Notes: generated by a model not told the origin, from the letters alone. Shown: positions 33,815-46,140, counted from the stretch's first letter. The stretch is DNA of 64,000 nucleotides from Neocallimastix lanati (nom. inval.) (GCA_016946835.1 JACVTC010000149.1:154501-218500), one strand, 5' to 3'. Numbers and translations are program-made.

Positions 33815-35110
33815 GGTAAAATTATGTGTAACTGACGAACATTCATAATATCTACGCTTTCGGATAGAATATCACTTCCAAATAATACATTTATAATCTT
33901 TGCCTCTTTATTTTCTTCATTATTGAATAAATTTAGACGCTCCATCATATCTGGACATAATTTTTTATCACCAGTAATAAATGTGAAATTCCATTGTTTT
34001 TTCTTTACGTTCTTTACGTTCTTTACCGATTTCTTTCAATTCCGGATATTCTTTGTGATCGTTTATGAATGTTTTATCTCTATATTCAGATACTGCTTTA
34101 GAATCATGCACATAGTGGTATCCCATGGAGCATAACATTGCAGTAAAAAAATATATTCCGACTTCTTTAATGATGCTACAATAAACGAATACAGGCCCTT
34201 TTGGAGCATCAGATTTATTAATTTCTTTAAGGCAATTATATAGTTTACAACTATAATTTTGAATACACGAAGCTTCTATACGAATAATATTTTGAATCTT
34301 CGGATCATTATTAATGATTTGGTCATTCTTTACGATATAAGTATATTTTTTTCTATTGTAATCCTCTTTTATATTTATTAATCCCAGAGTTGCTTTGACA
34401 TGATTAATACCAATGTTGGTTATTTTTTTTTTTTTTTTTGATTTTTGCACTAATTTCTCTTAATGACAAAGCTGTTCCTCTTTCATTGGAATATTAAAAA
34501 TTTTATAATTTTTAATGCCAGGAACAGATGTACCAATAAAGTTTACCAAAGTATCAGGTGGATTTAATCCATAATATGAAAGATGCTCTTTCATTACTTT
34601 TTCCAATTTATCGGGTGTCAATGGCTCATCACAGACAAAGCCCGGTTTAATTAGTTTCACTAAATTTGGAATTTCTTGATAATTATCAAAGATTGGAGTG
34701 GCCGACATAAAAAAGCACATGTCCATCCTTTAATCGTATCTAAAAGTTTCAATATTTTATTATATATAATTTTCTTTCCAACCGAGTTCCTGAAATGGTG
34801 TATTTCATCAATAATAATCAGTCGATCATTGTACTCCTTCACTAATTCTTCATCATTAAACGATGAAATATATTTACAAAACGTAATATAGGTGTGGAAT
34901 TCTATATATTTATTAATAAATTGTTGATAATTAGTAATTCCCGGTAATGGTTTAAGAAATTTAAAAGTGTAGGAATACCATGAAGCTATTCTTTGCTTGA
35001 ATTCCAAAATAGATTCCTGGCTTTTAACCAGAATAATTGTTTTCTTTTCAAATACCCTAATGAAATTTAATTGTATCCATAACGCAGTAAACGATTTCCA
35101 CTTCTCATTT
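33815..35110 (-). pseudogene. D6/D11-type superfamily 2 helicase/NTPase remnant (large DNA virus type)
   Basis: A degenerate Walker A lies near 35085 (an SG followed by a frame break before KSFTALW). It is followed by TIILVKSQ (motif Ia-like), IIIDEIHHF (motif II; the DEIH codons are 34809-34798) and MSATPIFDNYQEIPNL (motif III, about 34705, in another frame). The C-terminal RecA domain shows GPVFVYCS (motif IV, about 34200), FITGDKK, and GSDILSESVDIMNVRQLH (motifs V-VI region, 33880-33825). The motif order and wording resemble poxvirus early transcription factor/NPH-I and related asfarvirus and linear-plasmid helicases. At least three frame changes occur, one at a T run (34422-34439). The reading is cut at 33815, directly after HIILP, by the DNA polymerase fragment. 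Confidence 0.78.
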
Positions 35111-35540
35111 TCATTTTTTTTCTACTATAAGATTAAAATGAAAATAATAATTATTTTATCGTTAATCTTATCGAAGGATAAAAATATAATCTATTTTACT
35201 TTCTGTATATTTAGATGAAATTTTAAAAAATAGTATCATTAATAATAATCTTTTGGACTTCTTCAGCTTTTAAATTTTCTTTATTAATCGAAATATTAAA
35301 AAATTTTTTTTATGGTTAATGTTTGAATATTTGCTTTTTTAAATCCAGATAAGCTTCAAAAAAATTTTTATTTAATTTAATCATGATATTATTTTTTGTT
35401 GGATAATAGCTTTTTATAAAGTGAAATAAATTTTTTTTTTTTTCATGTCTTTTATATAATTCTATAACCTCTTGCTTAGGTGATTTATTAGTTTGTAATT
35501 TGAATAAATTTCATCGATTTATGAATATTGATATTAGAAT
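35111..35540 (-). pseudogene. Decayed upstream part of the helicase region
   Basis: Short segments on the minus strand such as SPKQEVIELYKRHEK (near 35470) could be the N-terminal Q-motif region of the helicase. The frame is lost several times before the Walker A. The evidence is weak and mostly positional. Confidence 0.3.
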
Positions 35541-35554
35541 TGCTCTTGACAGTA

Positions 35555-35795
35555 GGTGTAAAAGTAAAAGTAGAAGTAGAAACAGAAATAGGAATAGAAA
35601 TAAGAATAGAAATAGAAACAGAAGTTGGAATAGAAATAAAAATAGAAATAGAAATAGGAATAGAAATAGGAATAGAAATAGGAGCAGAAATAGGAATAGA
35701 AGGAGGAGCAGAAATAGGAATAGGAATAAAAATAGAAATAAAAATAAAAAGTAGGAGTAGGAGTAAGAGTAGGAGTAGGAGTAGGAGTAATGTAA
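35555..35795. repeat. AGAAATAGGAATAG-type minisatellite
   Basis: Purine-rich hexamer-like tandem repeat (AGAAATAGGAAT variants), about 240 bp. Every frame stays open through it on both strands, producing Arg-Asn, Glu-Ile, Pro-Ile-Ser or Leu-Phe strings, so the four overlapping open frames here are not evidence of a gene. It marks the right edge of the viral-like island. Confidence 0.9.
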
Positions 35796-35849
35796 TTTCA
35801 TTAAGCATATTTTTATGATTATTGTTCATTTTTATATTTTCTTAATGAT

Positions 35850-36353
35850 TAATATCTAAATTTTTTTGTGTAGCAGTAGTAGTAGTCGTTGTTGTTACAT
35901 CATCAATAATAGAAGGAGAAATAGTTAAATAATAAATAATAAATAATAAATAATAAATAATAAATAATAAATAATAAATAAAAAATGGAAATAATTTTCC
36001 ACTTTTTGTTTTTCGGGAATTTTATTATTCCCTAGCACATTATATATTTATATACCTATTTCTCTATTGTCTCCGTATACCTATTAAATTATAAATCTGA
36101 AGTGAAGATTAGAATATCAAGTTAAATGAATAAGTGAAATAATTATAATATATTAATAATCAATAAAATAAAATTTAAATTTTTGGTAAGAACTGGTATG
36201 TCTATTTTTCAAGTATTATGGCTGTGTAATTAAAAATTTATGTTAGAGGACGGTTTATATATTTTTAAATTTAATTTTTTTTTTAATATATATATATAAA
36301 GAAAAACATTATATTTTATTTTTTTTTTTAAATTTTATATAGGTTATAATTAA

Positions 36354-36384
<31 letters not shown>

Positions 36385-36574
36385 CTATTTGAAATCCTTT
36401 TTTTTTTTAAATAAAATTTGACCAATATTCTTATTTTCTTTTCTTTTCTTACCTTTTTTTTTGTATTCCTCTCGTTTTTTATTATTTTATTTTAAATTTA
36501 ATTTTAATATAATAAAAAAAAATAATAATTATAAAATTATTATTAATATTATATTTTAATAAGAATATAATAAG

Positions 36575-36633
<59 letters not shown>

Positions 36634-36977
36634 CTATATAGTTTTGGATTATTAAAACATTAACCAATTTTCTTTGAAAAATGAATTCAACATAAATGTA
36701 CTTTTATAATCACTTTTTGCTTTTTTTCTTTATTTAGTATTTAATTATTATATTATTTATAATCATAATACTCTTACATTAGTGATAAGTTTTTTAATCA
36801 TTAATTTTTCAAGAAATAAATTAAAATATAAAAAAGAAATTAAATTATATATATATATATTATTTTATTATTTTATTTTATTTTATTTTTTTTTTTTTTA
36901 TTTTATTTTAAATTTTAATGTTACTAAAATTTAATAAAAATAAAAAAATATTTATACGAAATAAGATGTTAAGAGAT

Positions 36978-37037
<60 letters not shown>

Positions 37038-37080
37038 ATAATAATTATAAATATTATTTTTATTATTATTTTATTATTAC

Positions 37081-37130
<50 letters not shown>

Positions 37131-37134
37131 CAAA
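35850..37134. other. AT-rich spacer with microsatellites and T runs
   Basis: Contains a TAAATAA heptamer array (about 35925-35985), an AATA tetramer array (about 36570-36635) and two long T runs (36981-37030 and 37083-37130). The second run lies directly at the 3' end of the RING gene. No gene is seen. Confidence 0.8.
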
Positions 37135-40100
37135 TTATAAAAGTGTATTAACATCCTTGTGGCATGAAGGACATTTAATTATTGTCTCAGAAGTAAGTTC
37201 TTCTATATTATAATTGTAAATTGTTAAGGTTGATCTTAAGCATTCTTCATGGATGTAATGACCACAACTTAAATGTATTATTTTAATTGAGTCATTATTA
37301 TTATAAATGATTTCACCTTCAGAAGATTCATAACAACATCTATTAGAAGAGATTAATACACATTTTGTTTCTATTTGAATTTGAATCTTAGGAGTAAAAG
37401 TTATAATTTTTTCAAATAAAGATTTTAAAAATATTAAAGATGTGGCTTTCTCTTGATTTTTTTCTTTTTTTTCTTTGGTTTCAATTATCTTATCAATTTC
37501 ATTTCTTATTTCTTCAGAATTATTAAGTTTCAGTTTTAATATTTCATCATTATCTTCTTCATTTTCACTTAATTTGTGTTGATATAACTCAATGGTTTTC
37601 GTATTTCTTTCATTTCTTTCTTCATTATTATTTGCTTTAGTTTTAAGTTTCTTTATTAACGATTCTATTTTGTTGTTCATTTTTTTTATTTCATTATTCT
37701 TTTTATCTATTTCATCATTCATTTTATCTATTTCATAATTCTTTTTATTTATTTCATCATTCATTTTATCTATTTCATCATTCATTATATCTATTTCATC
37801 ATTCTTTTTATCTATTTCATTTTTAAATGATTCAATCTTCTTATTTTCTTTTCTTAAAGAATTAATTTCGGCAATATAAGCATTAATCTTTACTTTAAAT
37901 TTATTATTCATTTCTAATAAATTTTTATTTCTATCATTTTTTATTCTAATATTTTCCTCTTTTCTATTTAGCTCCTCTTTTATCTCTTCCATTTCTTTTT
38001 CTTCCTTCTTCCTTCTATTTTCTAATTTATTAATTTCAATTGATTGGTCATTAATAATTTCTTTAAGTTCTTTTTTTTCATTTTCATGTTTTTCTTCTAA
38101 TTTTTTAATATCAATATTATGACTTTCTTTGAAATCTTCTAATTTTTTAATATCAATATTATGACTTTCTTTGAAAGCTTCTAATTTTTTTTCAGTATTT
38201 TTATATTTTTGCTTTAAACTTATATTTTTATGTTCAAGTTTTTCATTTTTTTGCTTTAAATTTTCATTTTCTATTTGTAACTCTTCAATTTTACTATCTT
38301 TATTATTATTAGCTTTGTTAAGCTCTTTTACTTCTTTTTCATGTTCTTCCTTTATTTGTTCAATATCAGTACTATGTTTATTATTAATATTTTCTATGTA
38401 ATCTTCTAACTCTTTTTTAGCATTTTCACTATTTTGTTTTAAATTTTCATTTTCTTGATTTAAAATTTTATTATCTTGTTGTAATTTTTCAATTTTAGTA
38501 GCTTTGTCATTATTAGCTTTTTTAAGTTCTTTTACTTCTTTTTCATGTTCTTCTTTTATTTGTTCAATGTCGGTACTATGTTTATTATTAATATTTTCTT
38601 TGTAATCTTTTAATACTTTTTTAACATTTTCACATTTTTGTTTTAGATTTTCATTATTTTGTTTTAAATATTTAATATCTTGCTGTAATTTTTCAATTTC
38701 AATAGTTTGACTATTATTATTTTCTTTAAGTCCTTTCATTTCTTTTTCGTATTTTTCTTTTAATTGTTCAATATTAATATTATGTATATTATTAATATTT
38801 TCTTCATAATCCTTTATGTCTTGTAAAGTATTTTCACATTTTTGTTTTATATTTTCATTTTCTTCTATTAAATATTCAGTTTTTTGTTGTAAATTTTTAA
38901 TTTTTTGTTTTAAAAATTCTTTATCTTGCTGTAATTTTTCAATTTCAATCGCTTGACTATTATTATTTTCTTTAAGTTCTTTTATTTCTTTTTCATATTC
39001 TTCATTTATTTGTTTAATATCAATATTATGCTTATTATTAATATTTTCTTTGTAATCCTCAAATACTCTTTCAGCATTTTCACATTTTTGTTTTAAATTT
39101 TCATTATCCTCTTGTAACTCTTCAATTTTGTTAGCTCTATTATTATTAGCTTCTTCAAGATCTTTCACTTTTTTTTCATATTCTTCCTTCATTTGTTTAA
39201 TATCAGTACTATATTTATTATTAATATTTTCTTTGTAATCCTCAAATACTCTTTCAGCATTTTCACATTTTTGTTTTAAATTTTCATTATCTTCTTGTAA
39301 CTCTTCAATTTTGTTAGCTCTATTATTATTAGCTTCTTCAAGATCTTTCACCTTTTTTTCATATTCTTCCTTCATTTGTTTAATATCAGTACTATATTTA
39401 TTATTAATATTTTCTTTGTAATCCTCAAATACTCTTTCAGCATTTTCACATTTTTGTTTTAAATTTTCATTATCTTCTTGTAACTCTTCAATTTTGTTAG
39501 CTCTATTATTATTAGCTTCTTCAAGATCTTTCACTTTTTTTTCATATTCTTCCTTTATTTGTTTAATATCAGTACTATATTTATTATTAATATTTTCTAT
39601 GTAATCCCATGACTCTTTTTCAGAATTTTCAAATTTTTGTTTTAAATTTTCATTGTCTTGTTTTAAATTTTCATTATCCTCTTGTAACTCTTCAATTTTG
39701 TTAGCTCTATTATTATTAGCTTCTTCAAGATCTTTCACTTTTTTTTCATATTCTTCCTTCATTTGTTTAATATCAGTACTATGCTTATTATTAATATTTT
39801 CTTTGTAATCCTCAAATACTCTTTCAGCATTTTCACATTTTTGTTTTAAATTTTCATTATCTTCTTGTAACTCTTCAATTTTGTTAGCTCTATTATTATT
39901 AGCTTCTTCAAGATCTTTCACTTTTTTTTCATATTCTTCCTTCATTTGTTTAATATCAGTACTATGTTTATTATTAATATTTTCTTTGTAATCTTTTAAC
40001 TCTTTTTCAACATTTTTACACTTTTGTTTTAAATTTTCTTTTTCATTTTGTAATTCTTCAATTTTAATGGCTTGATTATTATTATTTTCTTTAAGATCTT

Positions 40101-41139
40101 TCACCTTTTTTTCATATTCTTCATTTATTTGTTTAATATCAGTACTATATTTATTATTAATATTTTCTTTGTAATCCTCAAATACTCTTTCAGCATTTTC
40201 ACATTTTTGTTTTAAATTTTCATTATCTTCTTGTAACTCTTCAATTTTGTTAGCTCTATTATTATTAGCTTCTTCAAGATCTTTCACTTTTTTTTCATAT
40301 TTTTCTTTTATTTGTTTAATATCAGTACTATGTTTATTATTAATATTTTCTTTGTAATCTTCTAACTCTTTTTCAGTATTTTCACATTTTTGTTTTAAAT
40401 TTTCATTATCTTGTTGTAACTCATCTAATTCAATATATAAATTAATTTTAACTTCATTAAGGTCTTTTTTATCTTGTTCATGCTTAATATTAATATTTTT
40501 TTTGTAATCTTCAAAGTCTTTTTCAGCATTTTCACATTTTTGTTTTAAAATTTTATTATCATGTTGTAACTCTTCAATTTTACTAGCTTTGCTATTATTA
40601 GCTTCTTTAAGTTCTTTTACTTTTTTTTGATGTTCCTCCTTTATTTGTTCAATAGATATAATATTTTTATTATTGAAATCTTGTTTGTATTGTTCCTTTT
40701 TTTTCTTTACTTCTTCAATTTCTTGTGTTAATTTATTTACAAGATCATCTTTACTTTTATTTTCTTTTATATAATATTCTAGGTTATTCTTTATTATTTC
40801 ATCTTGACCGATTAATTCTTCGTTTCTATTAATCAATTTTTTAATTATATCATTTATAAAATTTGATTTTTCTTTAATATTATTAGAAGATAAAATATTT
40901 TTTATCTCGCTTTCATTAAATTGAGATGGTAGCTTCGAAATAATATGATTAAACTCGTTTAAAATTTCATTATTTTTTGAAATATCAATATTTTTTTCAT
41001 TTGTAAGTTCTATATTTTTTTTTAAATCAATAGAATTATTATCTGATGGAGTTATTGTATTTGTTTTATTTTGACCTGGAAAAATATCACTATCAACAAG
41101 TTCAAATGAAAGAAATAATGATTCATATGAACTATTCAT
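37135..41139 (-). CDS. Long coiled-coil protein with C-terminal RING-like zinc finger
   Basis: 1334 residues, no introns. Residues 1-120 are polar. Residues about 150-930 are coiled coil made of some 13 tandem units of about 61 residues (DIKQMKEEYEKKVKDLEEA...NRANKIEELQEDNENLKQKCENAER...). The inner copies are nearly identical, which shows recent repeat expansion. Residues about 1080-1150 carry 7-residue repeats of the KMNDEIDKKNDEI type. The last 75 residues hold a zinc-binding pattern: C-x7-C-C, then C-G-H-x2-H-x2-C and C-P-S-C near the end, which fits a RING-H2-like finger with an odd first knuckle. A ubiquitin-ligase or scaffolding role is inferred from the finger only. Two decayed relatives follow at 41.9-42.5 and 44.7-46.1 kb. 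Very AT-rich codon use (Lys, Asn, Glu, Ile). Confidence 0.88.
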   Translation of the reverse strand: MNSSYESLFLSFELVDSDIFPGQNKTNTITPSDNNSIDLKKNIELTNEKNIDISKNNEILNEFNHIISKLPSQFNESEIKNILSSNNIKEKSNFINDIIKKLINRNEELIGQDEIIKNNLEYYIKENKSKDDLVNKLTQEIEEVKKKKEQYKQDFNNKNIISIEQIKEEHQKKVKELKEANNSKASKIEELQHDNKILKQKCENAEKDFEDYKKNINIKHEQDKKDLNEVKINLYIELDELQQDNENLKQKCENTEKELEDYKENINNKHSTDIKQIKEKYEKKVKDLEEANNNRANKIEELQEDNENLKQKCENAERVFEDYKENINNKYSTDIKQINEEYEKKVKDLKENNNNQAIKIEELQNEKENLKQKCKNVEKELKDYKENINNKHSTDIKQMKEEYEKKVKDLEEANNNRANKIEELQEDNENLKQKCENAERVFEDYKENINNKHSTDIKQMKEEYEKKVKDLEEANNNRANKIEELQEDNENLKQDNENLKQKFENSEKESWDYIENINNKYSTDIKQIKEEYEKKVKDLEEANNNRANKIEELQEDNENLKQKCENAERVFEDYKENINNKYSTDIKQMKEEYEKKVKDLEEANNNRANKIEELQEDNENLKQKCENAERVFEDYKENINNKYSTDIKQMKEEYEKKVKDLEEANNNRANKIEELQEDNENLKQKCENAERVFEDYKENINNKHNIDIKQINEEYEKEIKELKENNNSQAIEIEKLQQDKEFLKQKIKNLQQKTEYLIEENENIKQKCENTLQDIKDYEENINNIHNINIEQLKEKYEKEMKGLKENNNSQTIEIEKLQQDIKYLKQNNENLKQKCENVKKVLKDYKENINNKHSTDIEQIKEEHEKEVKELKKANNDKATKIEKLQQDNKILNQENENLKQNSENAKKELEDYIENINNKHSTDIEQIKEEHEKEVKELNKANNNKDSKIEELQIENENLKQKNEKLEHKNISLKQKYKNTEKKLEAFKESHNIDIKKLEDFKESHNIDIKKLEEKHENEKKELKEIINDQSIEINKLENRRKKEEKEMEEIKEELNRKEENIRIKNDRNKNLLEMNNKFKVKINAYIAEINSLRKENKKIESFKNEIDKKNDEIDIMNDEIDKMNDEINKKNYEIDKMNDEIDKKNNEIKKMNNKIESLIKKLKTKANNNEERNERNTKTIELYQHKLSENEEDNDEILKLKLNNSEEIRNEIDKIIETKEKKEKNQEKATSLIFLKSLFEKIITFTPKIQIQIETKCVLISSNRCCYESSEGEIIYNNNDSIKIIHLSCGHYIHEECLRSTLTIYNYNIEELTSETIIKCPSCHKDVNTLL

Positions 41140-41417
41140 TGTTATATATAAAATTAATATTAAAATTAATGAAAAAGAATTTTTTTTGACTTTCTTTTGT
41201 TCAAAAAAAATAATGAATTTTTTTATTATGAAAATGAAATTTTAAATAATAAATAAACAAAATACATATATAAAACAAATGAAAATAAAACTAATAAGCC
41301 TATTTTTTTTTTCTTATATAAATTAAAAAAAAAAAAAAAGAACAAAAAATTAATATTTAATATTAGATAAAAAAAAAAAAAAAGAACAAAAAATAAAAAA
41401 TTAACATTTAATATTAG

Positions 41418-41449
<32 letters not shown>

Positions 41450-41909
41450 AATTAATATTTAATATTTAATATTATTATATATAAAATGAACTACGTCCAT
41501 TTTTTTTATCTAAAATAAATAAATAATTTTTTTTTTATTTTTTTTTTTAAAAAAAAGAACGAAGAATGAAATTTATAATATATCTTTAACCAATAGATTA
41601 TCAGTTTTTTAAATTATAATTTCATTTTATTTAATTATATATTATAATATATTATAATATATTAATAATTTTACTATGTATGAATTAGTTTTCATATAAA
41701 TTTTTATATATAATTAAAAGACGTAATATGCATTTTTACTTTATTAATTAATAATATTCAAAATATATTACATTAAATATATAATGCATTTATTATCACA
41801 TCTCTAAAGAATTCAAAAATTTATAAATTAAAAACTATTGTTCTAAAAATTCCAAAAATTATTCTTTTATAATTAATTATGAAGACATTAATAATTTCTA
41901 TTCTTAATT

Positions 41910-41938
<29 letters not shown>
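41140..41938. other. AT-rich spacer upstream of the RING gene
   Basis: A and T runs plus two imperfect copies of AAAGAACAAAAAATTAATATTTAATATTAGA near 41335-41425. It presumably contains the promoter of the minus-strand gene starting at 41139. No gene is seen. Confidence 0.7.
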
Positions 41939-41941
<3 letters not shown>

Positions 41942-42547
41942 CTTTCAGTCTCAACAACCTGTTTGTCATTAGTTCCTTTTTTGTAATCTTCAACTACCTT
42001 CTTTATTTCTTCATTTTTAAAGTCTTTTGTTTTAATTCTTCATTTTTGTTGTGTGAATTTGAAATAAGATTAGAAATAATAATAAATTTATTTTCAGGTA
42101 ACATATTTTTCAATTTTCTTTTATTAGATTGAGATGAAAACATTAAAATAATATTATTTAAACCTTCTAAAATTTCATTATATTTTGAAATTTCAATATC
42201 CGAAATTTCTGTATTATTTGAAATATTAAATTTATTTAAATTGGAAGATGGTTCATTATCTTTTGAATTTTTGTGATATTGAATAATTCCATTGAATTTA
42301 CTTAAAATTGTATTTTTAGTTTTTATTTTAATCATTATCTTTCTCTGGATTTTCTTTAATATTATCATTAGTTAAAAAATATTAGTGGTAATGGGAATTA
42401 TCTTTATTATAATTCTCTTAGATTGTTTTTTCATCGTTATCTATTACTGAACTCTCTTGTCTTTACTCTTCATAAAAATTTAAAATTAATTTTCTTATCA
42501 TTATCTCCTGAATCAATAGAATGTTTACCATTTAAATTTTGATTCAT
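41939..42547 (-). pseudogene. Decayed paralogue of the coiled-coil/RING protein, N-terminal part
   Basis: The peptide segment EISKYNEILEGLNNII...SQSNKRKLKNML...NKNEEL corresponds to DISKNNEILNEFNHII...SQFNESEIKNIL...NRNEEL in the intact gene at 37135-41139, in the same order and spacing. An ATG at 42547 could be the old start. Several stops and frame changes separate the blocks. The coiled-coil repeats and the finger are missing. The sequence ends in a T run at 41911-41938. Confidence 0.8.
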
Positions 42548-43027
42548 TTTAATAAATCAAAATCTATGAAGAATATAATAAATAAATATATAAATCAGTC
42601 ATTTTGTATATATATATATATATAAATATATAAAATAAAATATTATTAAAATAATATTATAATAAATAATTTTTTTTTTAAGCTTATTAATGTTCAAGAA
42701 TAAATAATTTTTATATTATAACAAAAGAAATATTAAATAATATGAAAAATTAAATATAAATATATATAGATATATATAGATATATTGATATTGATATTTA
42801 TTGGAATAAAAAAAAATATAAAATTTTTAAATAAATAAATAAATAAATAAAAAAAAAAAAAAAAAAAAAAAATGGACATTAAATTGTTAAAAGTTAAATA
42901 TTTATTTCCAAATAAAAAAAAAATTTTTTTTTTAAATTCCTAAATAATAATAATAATTATTTTTTTTTTTTTTTTTTTTTTTTACTTCCAAATAATAATA
43001 ATAATTTTTTCTTTAATATTCTTTTTT

Positions 43028-43071
<44 letters not shown>

Positions 43072-43668
43072 TTTTATTTATATTTATTATTATTATTATT
43101 TTTTTTTTGACTTTTTAGTAATAATTGAGGAATATAATTAATAATAAATTAATTTTTATCTTCTATTTGAACAAATATATTCCGTTATTACTATTTATTA
43201 TTATTTTATTATTTATTTTTTATTAATATTTATTAGAACTTATTTATTATTATTTATAACTATTTATTATTTATTTATTATTTATATGTATTTATTATTA
43301 TTTATTAATAAATATTCTTTTTATTCTTTTTATTCTTTTTATTATTATTATTTATTATTTAATTATTATTATTTATTATTTATTATTTATTATTTATTAT
43401 TCAATTATTTATTATTCAATTATATATTATAATTGAATACATTACATTTCAGATGAGTATTGCATTTCGAAACATGACTTATAAATAAAAATATAATTAG
43501 TAATTTAACAATTTTTTTTTTTTTTAAATGATTATAAATAAATAAATAAATAAAACTAGTGTTGATATTTATTTATTATTTATTTAAATAACTATTAAAA
43601 TTAAATAATAATTAAATAATAATATAAAATTTTGGAAAAAATTAAACATATTAGGATATTATTATTAT

Positions 43669-43991
<323 letters not shown>

Positions 43992-44348
43992 TGATGATGC
44001 TCGTTTTGTATTATTTTAATTAGAAATAAAATAAAATAGTAATTATAATTATTACTAATAGTATTTTTACTTTTATTATTACTGTTATAAAAGCAACTAA
44101 AATAATAATAAAAAAATAAAAAAAAAAAACATTATAATATTTATTTATTAAAACTTATTATTATTATTTATATTTTATAATATGCTATAAAAAATATTTA
44201 TAAAATTAAAGTATATATAAAAAATATTAAAATTTATAATACATTTAATTTATAAGAGTTGTATATATATATATATATATATATATAATTATAAAAAATC
44301 GCATCAATATTATTTTATAATTTAATTAAGTGGATAAAGTAAGGTATT

Positions 44349-44650
44349 AAGAAATTAATTTTTTTTTTTTTTCTATAAGAAATAATATATAATAAGAAAT
44401 ATTTATTTTCTAAATATATATATATATATTTATTTTTATTTTTATTTTTATTTTTTTTTTATTTTTTTTTTTTAAGAAATTAATTTTTTTTTTTTTTTCT
44501 ATAAGAAATAATATATAATAAGAAATATTTATTTTCTAAATATATATATATATATTTATTTTTATTTTTATTTTTATTTTTTTTTTATTTTTTTTTTTCA
44601 AGAAATAATATATAATAAGAAATATTTATTTTCTAAATATATATATATAT
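44349..44650. repeat. Tandem repeat of about 120 bp, 2.5 copies
   Basis: Unit: AAGAAATTAA, a T run, CTATAAGAAATAATATATAA, then TAAGAAATATTTATTTTCTAA, an AT run and (TTTTTA)n. Copies start near 44349, 44474 and 44600 (the last truncated at its left). Confidence 0.85.
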
Positions 44651-44674
44651 ATATATTTAAATTATTAAAAAACA

Positions 44675-44838
44675 ATAATGTCTGCGTATCAAACAGGACA
44701 TTTCTGTAATAGGGATAATTTCTTCTATATTATAATTATAGTAAATCGCTAAGTGTTTGATCTTAAATATATTATAAAATATAAATAATAATAATAAGTT
44801 TTAATAAATAAATATTATGATTTTTTTTTTTATTTTTA

Positions 44839-44872
<34 letters not shown>

Positions 44873-45320
44873 TTAGTTGCTTTTATTATTACTATTATTA
44901 ACAGTGGAAGTAATGACCACAGTTTAATTATAATGCTTTAATTGAGTCCTCTTTATTATAAAAGATTTCACTTATAGAAGATTCATAACTTCGTAAATCA
45001 GAGCATATTAGAAAGCATTTTCTTTCTGTTGAATTTTGAATCTTAGGAACAATTTTAGTAATTTTATCAAATAAATATTTTAAAATAGATAGCTTTATAG
45101 TTTCCTCTGGATTCTTTCCTTTAAGTTTTAATAGTATTAGTGATTTTATATAAGTTTTCCTTGAAATAATTTAATTCCAATTTTAATATTTCATCATTAT
45201 TTCCTTTTTCATTTATTAAGTATTGATGCGATTTTATTTTTGATTTATCTGTTTTTTATTTTTTTTTCTATTTCTGATAAATATACTGAAGTATTATGTT
45301 TTTCTTGTGTTTATTTCTTT

Positions 45321-45376
<56 letters not shown>

Positions 45377-46140
45377 ATTATTTAAATTTTCTATTTTAAT
45401 ATTAGCTTTTTCCATATATTCCTTACATCGGCTTTCCATTTTTTCGTTCTTCCTATGTAATTCGTTTTTTTCATTAGATCAATTTTTTTTAATTTTCTGG
45501 TATCAATAGTTCGACTACTGTATACTTTTTCTAGTTCTTTGGTCATTTTTTTTTTTAATTTATTTCTTCAGTTTTTTGGTACTTCATTTGTAATTGCTCA
45601 TTCTCATTAGCTAAAATTTATATATTCTCTGTATTAATAGCTTGGCCATTAATAGCTTCTTTTTGGTAATCTTTCAGTTGGTTTTTCAATTTATTGTTTT
45701 CCTTTTGTAATTGTTCGGTTCTCATTAGGAAAATTTTGTATATTTTCTGTGTCAGTAGCTTGTTTATTAGTAACTTATTTTTGGTTATTTTCACATTTTT
45801 ATACCAAAATTTCATTATTTTGATATAACTCTTTTTTTTTTTTTTATTTTTTTTTTTTTTGTATTAAGTCAATATTAACTTGCTGCAACTCTCTAAATTC
45901 AATAAATACATTATTATTAACTTCTTTAAGATTTTTTTTGTCTTCTTTCATGTTCATTATTAATATTTTCTTTGTAATTTTCTTTCATGTTCATTATTAT
46001 TATTTTCTTTGTAATCTTCTTTCATGTTCATTATTAATATTTTCTTTGTAATCTTCTAAGTCTTATTCAGAATTTTCATATTTTTGTTTTAAATTTTCAT
46101 TATTTTGTTGTTTAAACTTTTATTATCTTCAATCATATTC
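44675..46140 (-). pseudogene. Decayed paralogue of the coiled-coil/RING protein, C-terminal part
   Basis: On the minus strand, fragments of the coiled coil (for example TEQLQKENNKLKNQLKDYQKEAING near 45700) are followed by a finger remnant. Segments recall the intact SSNRCCYESSEGEIIYNNNDSI and the HLSCGHYIH region (44900-45000), then YNYNIEE and a CP-type end near 44690. An ATT microsatellite (about 44845-44873) and T runs interrupt it. Many stops. Together with 41939-42547 this shows repeated duplication and loss of this family. Confidence 0.75.

Noticed and set aside
35488-35829. Four overlapping open frames
   Set aside because: All are read-throughs of one purine-rich minisatellite that has no stops in any frame.
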